IMG/VR virus record: IMGVR_UViG_3300036886_000363
Location: 19,437 to 83,436 of that record
Reading direction: 5' to 3' (one strand)
Origin: a virus
DNA: 64,000 bases
The notes beneath the pieces are model-generated. The model worked only from the letters and a program-made list of their open reading frames with translations. It ran no database searches and was not told the DNA's origin. Positions 14,950 to 22,263 of the stretch are shown piece after piece; the stretch's first letter is position 1, and each line of letters starts with the position of its first letter. Both the position numbers and the translations under genes were made by a program.

Positions 14950-15867
14950 TTAGAAGCCTATGTCCTTCTTTAACTTCCTGATTGTGTCGGGATTCATGTC
15001 TTTGGGATCTCCTTCTTTGAAAGAGATTTGCTCGACATAGGGTATGATACCGGAGAGCTGAGTTGCCATGTCCTTACCTTTGCTTTCCGCATCTGGATCA
15101 AAGAGAACGAAAGCCCTCCTGATCTTCTTGCGGGCAATCATTGCAATCTGCTCCTTTGTCAGATGGGAAGTAAAAGAAGCAACAGATTCATCTCCAAATC
15201 GCCAAACCCCGGTGCAGCCTTCAAACATCAGCATCTTGTCCTTGACGGTATCGATATTATATATGCAATGCTTGACCGGGATGATCGCCCGCTCCGGAGG
15301 GCAATCGAGATATGGAGGACGTTTGTCTTGACGTAAAATATCCATCCCCGTAAAGCTTACAATCTGCCGATTGATAATGATCGGGATAATGACTCTAAAT
15401 CGATATTGCCCGAGTTGCCAGACTGGGTGGAGATGGTATTTCTTAATGAGAGAATGTGGTTCGAAGCCCCTTGATCTGAGGTAGTCAAGGTGGATTTGTG
15501 GCCAAGTTTTCTCGATCTCGTTTTCCGGGAGTAGACTTTGCCATGTCCTTTTAGGGGGAGCAGGATCTTCCCATGGTGATTCGTTTGTTATATCCAGAGG
15601 GAATTCCCGGGCAATCTTTCTTGCCTGTTCATAATTGCAGTTTTCAATCAACTCGATGAGATGATAGACATGACCGGGCGGATTGTCGCACATCCAGCAT
15701 TTGTATTGGAGGCTCTTGAGATTGATGCCTAAGTGCTCGCTGTGATCGACGCAGCCCGGGAGAATGCAATTTATCTCTATCCAGCCTCGTGTAACATTCT
15801 TTCCGCCTGTCTTGATCTTGATATCCCGGGAAGTCAGATAGGCTTTTATGTCAAAGTTGTTTTTCAT
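14950..15867 (-). CDS. DnaG-type primase
   Basis: 305 residues. An N-terminal zinc-binding site (CILPGCVDHSEH ... YKCWMCD) is followed by a TOPRIM domain: MLMFEGCTGVW with the conserved Glu, and AFVLFDPDAESKGKD with the DxD metal pair. It makes RNA primers for the phage replisome. Compact compared with bacterial DnaG because the helicase-binding C-terminus is absent. ATG 15867; a ten-codon ORF immediately upstream overlaps it as ATGA and may couple translation. Confidence 0.88.
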   Translation of the reverse strand: MKNNFDIKAYLTSRDIKIKTGGKNVTRGWIEINCILPGCVDHSEHLGINLKSLQYKCWMCDNPPGHVYHLIELIENCNYEQARKIAREFPLDITNESPWEDPAPPKRTWQSLLPENEIEKTWPQIHLDYLRSRGFEPHSLIKKYHLHPVWQLGQYRFRVIIPIIINRQIVSFTGMDILRQDKRPPYLDCPPERAIIPVKHCIYNIDTVKDKMLMFEGCTGVWRFGDESVASFTSHLTKEQIAMIARKKIRRAFVLFDPDAESKGKDMATQLSGIIPYVEQISFKEGDPKDMNPDTIRKLKKDIGF

Positions 15868-15892
15868 TTTTTAAACTTCAAATACACTCTTC

Positions 15893-16066
15893 TCATTTGA
15901 ATTCATGAATGTCTGTTGGTCCCCATTTTTGCCAACTCCAATTTGTTAAATTATCAAGAGACTGTCCGATGAATCTTTTTATGATAGGAGCAGCGTCTAT
16001 AATTATTTTATTCTTATCTGTCTGGACATAACAAGTAAATTTTTTATTCGATATTTGGAGTTCCAT
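15893..16066 (-). CDS. Hypothetical protein, 57 aa
   Basis: ATG 16066 lies inside the end of the helicase gene (23-base overlap) with GGAGGGG upstream; TGA at 15893. The product has good amino-acid composition (MELQISNKKFTCYVQTDKN ... NWSWQKWGPTDIHEF). Function unknown. Confidence 0.6.
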   Translation of the reverse strand: MELQISNKKFTCYVQTDKNKIIIDAAPIIKRFIGQSLDNLTNWSWQKWGPTDIHEFK

Positions 16067-17453
16067 AATTTAGCCACCCCTCCTCAGCATAGACAATCAG
16101 CCGGGCAACAGTATGCCGGGCGACGTATTCATAAGGATCCAAAAAGTCAGTGATCTTGATTACCTTCTTGTCAGCTGTCGCCCGGGATCCTCTGCCGATC
16201 TTTTGAAGAGTTGTTCTTTCTTTTAATCCCCCTGCCGCATTGATGACATGATTGAGTGAAGGGATATTGATGCCCTCCTTCCAAACGACGTTGGAAATCA
16301 CTGCCTTGATCTCTTTTGATTCAAGCATATCTTGCAGCTCTTGCCGGGACTGCTTATCTGTTTTGCCATAGACAAAAGGGATATCCAGATCGAAGAGATC
16401 CATCGCCATTTCTTTTAAGATATGTCCGTGATCTGTATCGGCAGATGTTAAGATCAAAACAGATTCACCTGCTAAGATAGACTTATGAGCCTCTGTTAAG
16501 ATCATACGATTGCGGGCGCGGTTTTCCATGATCCCTTTTTGATAGATGTCTTTGAATCTCTGAAGTTCTCCGATAGTCGGAGAATAGGGAACAGCCAGTA
16601 AGTTTATTAGTGGTCGTGCCAAAATTCCTGCCTCCATTCCTTCTTGATAGGAGAAGTCTCCTATGATCGGGCCTAAGTATCCTTCAAGAGTTAATAGTTC
16701 TTTCCTTTCTTTGATTTTGTGAGAAGGAGGGGTTGCTGTCAATCCGATTCTGATAGGGGCCAAAGTGTCTTCGAGGACTTTTGCAAACATTCCATTTTTA
16801 TCTGAAAGATGGTGACATTCATCAAGTATGATGATATCTGCCCAGTCACAATGTTTTCTCAAATCTAAGTTTTTGTAAGTCTGGATTGTTGATATGAGGA
16901 TTGTTGGTTCCTCAGGCCAATCAAAATAATTCTCTCCTCCTCCCAGTACCCAAACATTATTGAACTTGAATTGTTGCCTGAATACACGTTCTGCCTGACT
17001 TAGCAGATCGAGAGTGTGGCAGAGAAAGGAGATATGCCGACTGGGCCAGATAGAGCATATCCCTCCGGCGAGGATAGTCTTGCCCGTTCCTGTCGCACTT
17101 TTAATGACTCCTCTTTGGTTATCTATAATCGATTCAAGTATACTGATTTGATCTTCTCTGAATGTGATCCCGGGAAGCCGGGGAAGTTGTTCTGGCAGGA
17201 GTTCTTCGGGGAGATAGGGAATTGTCAAGGAGATGCCATTTTCATGACAATGTTTTTGAATACGAGGGAGGAGGCCTGAGAGAAATTTGCCTCCTCCCCT
17301 ATGGATCATGCTTGCTTCATATTTGTTTTTTGTTTTCCCGTAAACCCCTCTCCTCCAATGTTCATGGGGATAAGACAAGCAGGGAATAACCAGCTCTAAG
17401 TCTTCGAGGGGTTTTAATCGGGAATAAGTTTGATCGATGACTTCAACTTCCAT
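16044..17453 (-). CDS. Superfamily II DNA helicase (UvsW/RecG-like class)
   Basis: 469 residues from ATG 17453 (a TTG at 17480 is the alternative). Motor motifs in order: FREDQISILESII (Q-like), SATGTGKTILAG (I), IIILDECHHLSD (II), LTATPPSHK (III), ILTSADTDHG (IV), AVISNVVWKEGINIP (V) and LQKIGRGSRA (VI). Typical of phage helicases that remodel forks and recombination intermediates. Start overlaps the preceding gene. Confidence 0.9.
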   Translation of the reverse strand: MEVEVIDQTYSRLKPLEDLELVIPCLSYPHEHWRRGVYGKTKNKYEASMIHRGGGKFLSGLLPRIQKHCHENGISLTIPYLPEELLPEQLPRLPGITFREDQISILESIIDNQRGVIKSATGTGKTILAGGICSIWPSRHISFLCHTLDLLSQAERVFRQQFKFNNVWVLGGGENYFDWPEEPTILISTIQTYKNLDLRKHCDWADIIILDECHHLSDKNGMFAKVLEDTLAPIRIGLTATPPSHKIKERKELLTLEGYLGPIIGDFSYQEGMEAGILARPLINLLAVPYSPTIGELQRFKDIYQKGIMENRARNRMILTEAHKSILAGESVLILTSADTDHGHILKEMAMDLFDLDIPFVYGKTDKQSRQELQDMLESKEIKAVISNVVWKEGINIPSLNHVINAAGGLKERTTLQKIGRGSRATADKKVIKITDFLDPYEYVARHTVARLIVYAEEGWLNYGTPNIE

Positions 17454-17886
17454 TATTGAGAGCCTCAATCTTTGCTGCAAAGTTGAATATCTCGTTGAAC
17501 ATTTGCTTGACAGGGCGAGCCTCGCCCCACTGCTTTTTTATAAGTTTCATGAGTCTTTTTATGTTGACCTGATCCAGCTGATCCCTGACACAGATTCTTA
17601 TCATTTCAGCCGGGCAGTCAGCAATGATTGCGATTGCCTGTTTGGCTTCCTCTGATAAAGAAGCGAACAGTTTTTTCTTCTTCTCTGCGATCTCTTTCAT
17701 CATATAGAGAGATTCCGGAGTATGAGCATTGGTGGAATCTGCGATCTCTTTTTCTATCTGAGAGATCATATTTCTTTCCAGAGTTGCAAGATGATCGAGA
17801 TGAATATAATTGTTAAGATTGAGAACAGCCAGCGCCGCATCAAGAGCAAAAGAAGATTGAGGATCTTTTTGCTTTTTCTTTTTCAT
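17443..17886 (-). CDS. Hypothetical helical protein, 147 aa
   Basis: ATGA overlap with the gene before it. Lys-rich start (MKKKKQKDPQSS) and predicted helices throughout, e.g. EEAKQAIAIIADCPAEMIRI and KRLMKLIKKQW. No family recognised. Immediately precedes the superfamily II helicase in the same transcript. Confidence 0.7.
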   Translation of the reverse strand: MKKKKQKDPQSSFALDAALAVLNLNNYIHLDHLATLERNMISQIEKEIADSTNAHTPESLYMMKEIAEKKKKLFASLSEEAKQAIAIIADCPAEMIRICVRDQLDQVNIKRLMKLIKKQWGEARPVKQMFNEIFNFAAKIEALNNGS

Positions 17887-18257
17887 GATTTCTCCTCCTC
17901 CTCAGTGATATTATATATCAGATTTTCGCTGTGGATAGATTTATTTTTCTTCTTGCCGCAGAGTGCATGTTGCCTTCTGAATTGATCGAGATATTCTTTT
18001 TCCAGATAAGACGGATGGATATCCTCGAAACACCATCTCTTTGCCCCGCACCAACATTCTGCGAGGAGCCTAAATTCAACTTCCTCTTCGACAATTGTTT
18101 CTACCCTTCCTCCCGGAATGACTCTTTTGACAATCCAGTTTTCAATCACATGATCCCAAACGATAAAGCGATCATCGTCAGGTAGAGTAATAATTAGAGG
18201 GCCTTTGTAATCTTTGCCGAAGTCTTCATGATCTTCAAAGTGTCTATGTCTTGCCAT
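17883..18257 (-). CDS. Hypothetical protein, 124 aa
   Basis: Start ATG 18257 overlaps the previous stop (TAATG) and has AAGGAGG six bases upstream; a longer start at 18275 is less likely. Begins MARHRHFEDHEDFGKDYKG and has a Cys pair CWCGAKRWC. Acidic C-terminus. Function unknown. Confidence 0.7.
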   Translation of the reverse strand: MARHRHFEDHEDFGKDYKGPLIITLPDDDRFIVWDHVIENWIVKRVIPGGRVETIVEEEVEFRLLAECWCGAKRWCFEDIHPSYLEKEYLDQFRRQHALCGKKKNKSIHSENLIYNITEEEEKS

Positions 18258-18520
18258 TAGCGCCTCCTTAGACAATCAATGGCAGCTTGTATTCTGCCAG
18301 CAGCCCTTAGTGAGTTAAGTTTTTCTTTTAGTTTGATGAATCCCTTTTTGTCTTCGGAGGCGGCGAGGAAATAAGTTCCATCTTCTTCTTTGATATAATC
18401 AAAGAGATGATAGTCGTAGATTCTTTGCCCTGCAATTGTGTCGTGGATCTGATATCTTTCCGGGATTGGATTTCGAACTTCTGCAACGGGGATTTCATTG
18501 AGTCCTGTTGTTTTTGTCAT
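18257..18520 (-). CDS. Hypothetical protein, 87 aa
   Basis: Starts MTKTTGLNEIPVAEVRNP; contains RIYDYHLFDYIKEEDGTYFL and a basic helical end. No family recognised. Tightly packed in the early operon. Confidence 0.65.
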   Translation of the reverse strand: MTKTTGLNEIPVAEVRNPIPERYQIHDTIAGQRIYDYHLFDYIKEEDGTYFLAASEDKKGFIKLKEKLNSLRAAGRIQAAIDCLRRR

Positions 18521-18532
18521 GGTCTGGCCTCC

Positions 18533-18724
18533 TTATCGTGGTGGTAAGTAATGAGTTTCGATACCGCACTTTTCCCGCCTGATAATTCTCCGGGCTTCCT
18601 TTTCAAGAACTTCAGAAGCGTAGGTGGCAGGCAATATATTATTTCGCTTTGCCTCTCTTTGCAAGGCTTTTTTTGCATCCACAGAGATATATGATCCCTG
18701 CACAACTCGTTTAATCCTTGGCAT
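18533..18724 (-). CDS. Ribbon-helix-helix-like DNA-binding protein, 63 aa
   Basis: Layout fits Arc/MetJ-type regulators: a basic strand (VVQGSYISVDAKKA) followed by two helices (LQREAKRNN ... PATYASEVLEKEARRII). Could regulate early transcription. Overlaps the gene upstream by 14 bases. Call by pattern only. Confidence 0.55.
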   Translation of the reverse strand: MPRIKRVVQGSYISVDAKKALQREAKRNNILPATYASEVLEKEARRIIRREKCGIETHYLPPR

Positions 18725-19013
18725 TATCTATTCCCTCCTGATCGTAGAATTTTTCCCACTTCTTTGACTCTCCTTTTTTGCAAGTTTTGTAATGGACGAT
18801 GAGATCGGGATCATCGTCGGCAAGGGCTCCACAATTGATGCATTCATAGACATCCAGATTATCTGTGTGATGAATGACTTCAAGCTCATTGCATTTTTCT
18901 TTATCAATCAAAGTTTTTGTTTCTTGTTTGTGATCTTCCCATGTTCTTCTAAATTGCCAACCCAACCAAAAGGATATTCCGATAAGCAAAATCACTCCTA
19001 TTGCCAATTCCAT
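18711..19013 (-). CDS. Membrane-anchored protein with Cys pair, 100 aa
   Basis: N-terminal transmembrane helix (LAIGVILLIGISFWLGWQF, residues 3-21) followed by a soluble part with YECINCGAL and HYKTC that may bind zinc. AAGGAGG upstream of ATG 19013. Function unknown. Confidence 0.7.
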   Translation of the reverse strand: MELAIGVILLIGISFWLGWQFRRTWEDHKQETKTLIDKEKCNELEVIHHTDNLDVYECINCGALADDDPDLIVHYKTCKKGESKKWEKFYDQEGIDNAKD

Positions 19014-19024
19014 AATTTACCTCC

Positions 19025-19153
19025 TTATCCTTTTCCTTTATTAATTTTGAGCTTCATTTGATAGATGTCTTGTTTGCGGATTACTTTTCCTCCAGTTGCT
19101 TTAATCATAGCAAGATGCAAATGCCATGGGGCTTTGATCCATTCAGTTTTCAT
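19025..19153 (-). CDS. Hypothetical basic protein, 42 aa
   Basis: ATG 19153 with GGGAGGCAGAG upstream; TAA at 19025. Begins MKTEWIKAPWHLHLAMIKA and ends in a basic tail. Function unknown. Confidence 0.55.
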   Translation of the reverse strand: MKTEWIKAPWHLHLAMIKATGGKVIRKQDIYQMKLKINKGKG

Positions 19154-19164
19154 CTCTGCCTCCC

Positions 19165-19352
19165 TCAGGTTATTTCCCAGCAGATTAAATCCTCATCGAC
19201 GCGGACAAGTCTCAACTCTTCACCGTTTTTCTTTGGCTTGTTTTCTCTTGCCTCTTTTAGAGTCTCGTAGTTTTGCCCTTTTGAAACCAGTTCTCGCCTT
19301 TAAGGACTTCCCAGTGATAGCTTGTTTTGGTTAATTGGTAGATTCGTTTCAT
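19165..19352 (-). CDS. Hypothetical protein split by a -1 shift at AAAGGGC
   Basis: ATG 19352 overlaps the previous stop (ATGA). Frame 0 codes MKRIYQLTKTSYHWEV ... FQKGKTTRL and stops at 19257 (31 residues). The -1 frame continues as GQNYETLKEARENKPKKNGE and DEDLICWEIT to TGA 19165, far more protein-like than the frame-0 end. At the junction (19275-19281) lies A AAG GGC, which fits the X XXY YYZ slippery rule. Recoding or a missing A in the A4 run are both possible. Confidence 0.5.
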
Positions 19353-19777
19353 GATTCCAAAGTCTCCTTTACAAAGTTTTTGAGATTGCGATTCATCTTC
19401 ATCATTAACTCGATGACCTTCTCTACTCCGGCAGTGCATTTGAATTCCCACTGGATTGGATTGCCGAGAAAGTCTGTCTCTTCATTCATCATCTCTTTGG
19501 CCAATCCTCCCGGGCTGATTGTGTAAGTATACCAGTTGGCTGGATCGATGAATCTTGCCTGACCGATAGGAGTTATTTTTTGCAAGAAACTTGACCATCT
19601 CGCAATTGTTGGTTTCTTGTTGTTGATATAGGCGACAACTCCCGGGTAATCATCACAATGATAGCAATGATCGTATCGGAGCATATCGCCTATTGGTAGG
19701 GTTGCCGGATTGAGTTGATCTTCGACTTCATACATCTCGATCTTTTTCACTATGATTTTTGTTGACTTCTTTTTCAT
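19349..19777 (-). CDS. Hypothetical protein, 142 aa
   Basis: ATGA overlaps at both ends. Contains DHCYHCDDYPGVVAY (possible metal site) and a helical C-terminus (KVIELMMKMNRNLKN). No family recognised. Confidence 0.65.
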   Translation of the reverse strand: MKKKSTKIIVKKIEMYEVEDQLNPATLPIGDMLRYDHCYHCDDYPGVVAYINNKKPTIARWSSFLQKITPIGQARFIDPANWYTYTISPGGLAKEMMNEETDFLGNPIQWEFKCTAGVEKVIELMMKMNRNLKNFVKETLES

Positions 19778-19998
19778 GATTTCTCTTCCTCCTTTATTTT
19801 ATGTTTGTTGAGAAGGGCAAGAGCTGTGCCATGCAGTCCTCTTCCCTTCTTGTAATACATCTCAAACCTGCGGGAAATATATTCCGATTTGAGATGATAG
19901 GTATATCTCTTAATATTGTCTGGCTCTTTAACGACAAATAGAGAGATATCAATCACGCCATCTGGATGTTTTACTGTTGCTTCATGAATCAAATGCAT
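19774..19998 (-). CDS. Hypothetical protein, 74 aa
   Basis: AAGGAGGGC before ATG 19998. Begins MHLIHEATVKHPDGVIDIS and has the basic KSEYISRRFEMYYKKGRG followed by ALALLNKHK. Resembles unnamed small proteins of phage early regions; function unknown. Confidence 0.65.
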   Translation of the reverse strand: MHLIHEATVKHPDGVIDISLFVVKEPDNIKRYTYHLKSEYISRRFEMYYKKGRGLHGTALALLNKHKIKEEEKS

Positions 19999-20014
19999 TT
20001 GTCTTGCCCTCCTT

Positions 20015-20221
20015 TCAGGCTGACCCTTCTGTTCTCAGTGCTTCGGCAAGATCGCCCAGTTCGTTATATGCCTTGTCAAAAGCGCTTTCTACAAAGGGAA
20101 TCTTTTCTTCTTTAAAAATAGGCTCCATTATTTTTCGGATTTCGTTTTTTGGGATGTAAAGTGTTTTCTTTTGATTGGCGATGTCAAGGACAAAATCTGT
20201 GTAGTCAATTAATGTTGGCAT
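20015..20221 (-). CDS. Hypothetical protein, 68 aa
   Basis: AAAGGAGA before ATG 20221. Acidic and helical; begins MPTLIDYTDFVLDIANQKK. Function unknown. Confidence 0.6.
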   Translation of the reverse strand: MPTLIDYTDFVLDIANQKKTLYIPKNEIRKIMEPIFKEEKIPFVESAFDKAYNELGDLAEALRTEGSA

Positions 20222-20242
20222 GATTGTCTCCTTTCTCTAAGT

Positions 20243-20644
20243 TTAAAAATCGAGGGCTCTTTTTAGATGCCCTTCCTGTGGTTTCGGTTTGTCTGGTTTC
20301 TTTTGAGGTATAAAGGGAGGATATTCACCCGGTCTTAAATCCCTTCGTTTGTTTGCCATGTCTTGTAAAGTTCGGGAAGTTTTTCGGAGAGGCTTCCCAT
20401 CCGATAATTTTCTTGCATCATATCGTCTGCGATCTGTATCCAGAGACTCTTTAATAGTTTTATTTCCCAGTGAAGACAATCTTCTCTCTGCAGCTCTTGC
20501 CAATGCAGGGTATCCAAATACTTCAGCTGCTTTTATGAAGCTTCTGAGCTTATCTGTCTTTGTGATTTTGTTGAGACGGGTAAGAAGCTGTCCGGTAGTC
20601 ATTTCTTGAAATCTTTTCCTTTCGTGATCCATCAGGTCTTTCAT
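20243..20644 (-). CDS. Hypothetical basic protein with C-terminal LKRALDF, 133 aa
   Basis: AGGAGGAGAT before ATG 20644. Highly charged: QLLTRLNKITKTDKLRS, RRRYDARKLSDGK, then a proline/lysine-rich stretch (FIPQKKPDKPKPQ) and the tail HLKRALDF. The same type of tail ends the proteins at 20741 (PLKRDIQF) and 27330 (VLKRALEF). Directly downstream of a hammerhead ribozyme. Confidence 0.65.
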   Translation of the reverse strand: MKDLMDHERKRFQEMTTGQLLTRLNKITKTDKLRSFIKAAEVFGYPALARAAERRLSSLGNKTIKESLDTDRRRYDARKLSDGKPLRKTSRTLQDMANKRRDLRPGEYPPFIPQKKPDKPKPQEGHLKRALDF

Positions 20645-20676
20645 ATCTCCTCCTTTCTCTTCTCTAAGTTTTGTTT

Positions 20677-20734
20677 GATCTCATCAGTGCTGTCATTAAC
20701 AGCAGACCCGGGCATTCTATCCCGGGTTTCGATC
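20677..20734 (-). ncRNA. Type II hammerhead ribozyme, copy 1
   Basis: On the minus strand, in order: GATC (stem II half), GAAA, stem III CCCGGG-ATAGAATG-CCCGGG, the triplet GTC, stem I TGCTGT-TAATG-ACAGCA, CTGATGA, GATC (other half of stem II). Both conserved core strings, the A15.1-U16.1 closing pair and all three stems are present, with ends in stem II. Predicted cut after the C of GUC, between 20705 and 20704. It lies between two early genes and would split the polycistronic RNA 60 bases before the start at 20644. Confidence 0.93.
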
Positions 20735-20740
20735 TTTGAG

Positions 20741-21625
20741 TTAGAATTGGATATCTCTCTTGAGTGGTGTATCAATGTAAGTATTGATCTGCTCAAGGAG
20801 CTTCTCCGCTACTTTGGCGACCTTCGTCTTCGTCTTGTCATTTTGCAGGTCTGTATCAGAGATGCTTGCCACCTTCAAATTTACCTCGCCCAGAGTTTCC
20901 GTGAGGGCTTTGTCTCCGGAGATATTGAGAACCGGGAGCAACGAGATCAAATCGCGCAGGCCTGACATGACAGCCTTATCTTCTTGAAATCTCATTCTAT
21001 CGGCGCTCAGGCGATCAACGATTGTCTTCACCGCCTCTGCCAATCTCTTCCAAAGATCCTTGGAGATATTGCCGTAACGATCAGAGATCGAGCCGACTAA
21101 GTTTTTCCTGACCTCTGCGAGAAGTTTTTTGTTTGCTTCGATTACAAAATGCCCGCTATTAGGAACCGGGAAGTAATCAATCTGGATCGACCACTTTGCC
21201 GCGAATTCGTCGAAGCTCAGATAATCATTTTCATCCCAGAGATCGCCCAGCGATGCCTTCGCCTTTACAAAGACCGCCTCTTGATACTTCGGTTTAAAGT
21301 CTATCAATTTGTCTTTCAATTCCTGAGAAAGCTCTTCATGGGTTTTGTTAAGTTTCTCCATGTTGGCGACGGGCAGCATCCGGACTCCTTTTGTCCATGG
21401 AACGGTCAGGGAATAAAACATCTTGAGCATTTTTCTTTGAGTATAATGGAGAGGTCCGGCATCTGTCAAGAGCTTCTTGATTACCCGGGCGCTGGTCTCA
21501 TCGGCATGCTTTCTCGTTGTAAGTTCATCGGAAGCTTCTTTGTCATGTTTATTGACACCAAACTCTGTCATGGTAAGGTCAGCCAGTACCGCCACTTTTC
21601 CTAAATCTTGAATTTCTTCTTTCAT
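20741..21625 (-). CDS. DUF3150-like phage protein, 294 aa
   Basis: Helical protein of a type often found in phages next to AAA+ ATPases: N-terminal KVAVLADLTMTEFGV, then RMLPVANMEKLNKTH, KYQEAVF..., LWDENDYLSFDEFAAKW, and a long helical C-terminus. The match to DUF3150 is from memory of the layout, not a search. Ends PLKRDIQF. Follows the Ycf46-like / DUF1257 / DUF2997 genes in the same transcript, suggesting one functional module. Confidence 0.5.
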   Translation of the reverse strand: MKEEIQDLGKVAVLADLTMTEFGVNKHDKEASDELTTRKHADETSARVIKKLLTDAGPLHYTQRKMLKMFYSLTVPWTKGVRMLPVANMEKLNKTHEELSQELKDKLIDFKPKYQEAVFVKAKASLGDLWDENDYLSFDEFAAKWSIQIDYFPVPNSGHFVIEANKKLLAEVRKNLVGSISDRYGNISKDLWKRLAEAVKTIVDRLSADRMRFQEDKAVMSGLRDLISLLPVLNISGDKALTETLGEVNLKVASISDTDLQNDKTKTKVAKVAEKLLEQINTYIDTPLKRDIQF

Positions 21626-21662
21626 GATTGTTCTCCTTTTTATATGAGTTGTAAGTTATTGG

Positions 21663-21863
21663 TTAGTGAGAATGTGCATGATCGTGATCGTGAGCCCCGT
21701 GATCGGCATCTGGATCCTCTTCAATAGTGACCTTGCCGCCCATAAGTTTATCCATCTTTGTGAGAAGCTCGTCAGCCGACATATGATTGCCGCTGCTGAT
21801 CTCAGATGTCGTGACAACGATCGTTCCGTCTTCCAATATTTTGAATGTGATGCTATCTGCCAT
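21663..21863 (-). CDS. DUF2997-like small protein with His-rich tail, 66 aa
   Basis: ATG 21863 after AAGGAGG. MADSITFKILEDGTIVVTTS and NHMSADELL fit the short DUF2997 pattern. The tail HGAHDHDHAHSH could bind metal. In many genomes DUF2997 is next to DUF1257, as here. Confidence 0.5.
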   Translation of the reverse strand: MADSITFKILEDGTIVVTTSEISSGNHMSADELLTKMDKLMGGKVTIEEDPDADHGAHDHDHAHSH

Positions 21864-21874
21864 GATTGACCTCC

Positions 21875-22207
21875 TTAAAATCTTTGGAGCTGGAAAGTAT
21901 TTTCGTCCAGCTGATTTTTGAACCACTGATCCTCTTCGCTGATCTCATCAATGACACACTCGCTATATGTCCTCTTGAGCGAGTTGGAGAAGTCTGCAAG
22001 TTCTCTGTCATTCATGCTTGTGCTTTGCAGCATCCCGTTTCGGAGATCGATGACAAAAGAGTTGTATCCACCGCTATTTGCGACGATTGTATATCCATCG
22101 CTTCTCATATAATGTCCGAGTCCTTGTTTCTCCAAAGCCTTTTTCAGGATATCAATATTCTCAACTCTGAATTGAACTGTTGCTGTTCTTATCTCGTAGC
22201 AAGGCAT
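21875..22207 (-). CDS. DUF1257 (Ycf35)-like protein, 110 aa
   Basis: Starts MPCYEIRTATVQFRVENID, LKKALEKQG, and ends ENTFQLQRF, the layout of DUF1257 proteins (Ycf35 in chloroplasts and cyanobacteria). Sits directly between a Ycf46-like ATPase and a DUF2997-like protein. Biochemical role unknown in any system I know. Confidence 0.5.
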   Translation of the reverse strand: MPCYEIRTATVQFRVENIDILKKALEKQGLGHYMRSDGYTIVANSGGYNSFVIDLRNGMLQSTSMNDRELADFSNSLKRTYSECVIDEISEEDQWFKNQLDENTFQLQRF

Positions 22208-22233
22208 ATTCTGTTCCTCCTCTAAGTTTTGTG

Positions 22234-22257
22234 AAGGGGCAGGGATGACCTGCCCTT
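22234..22257 (-). promoter_or_regulatory. Strong hairpin between two genes
   Basis: AAGGGCAGG and CCTGCCCCTT form about 9 bp with a 5-base loop, 7 bases after the ATPase stop. No U-run follows on the minus strand, so it is more likely an RNA-stabilising or processing hairpin than a terminator. Confidence 0.5.
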
Positions 22258-22263
22258 GTTTGA

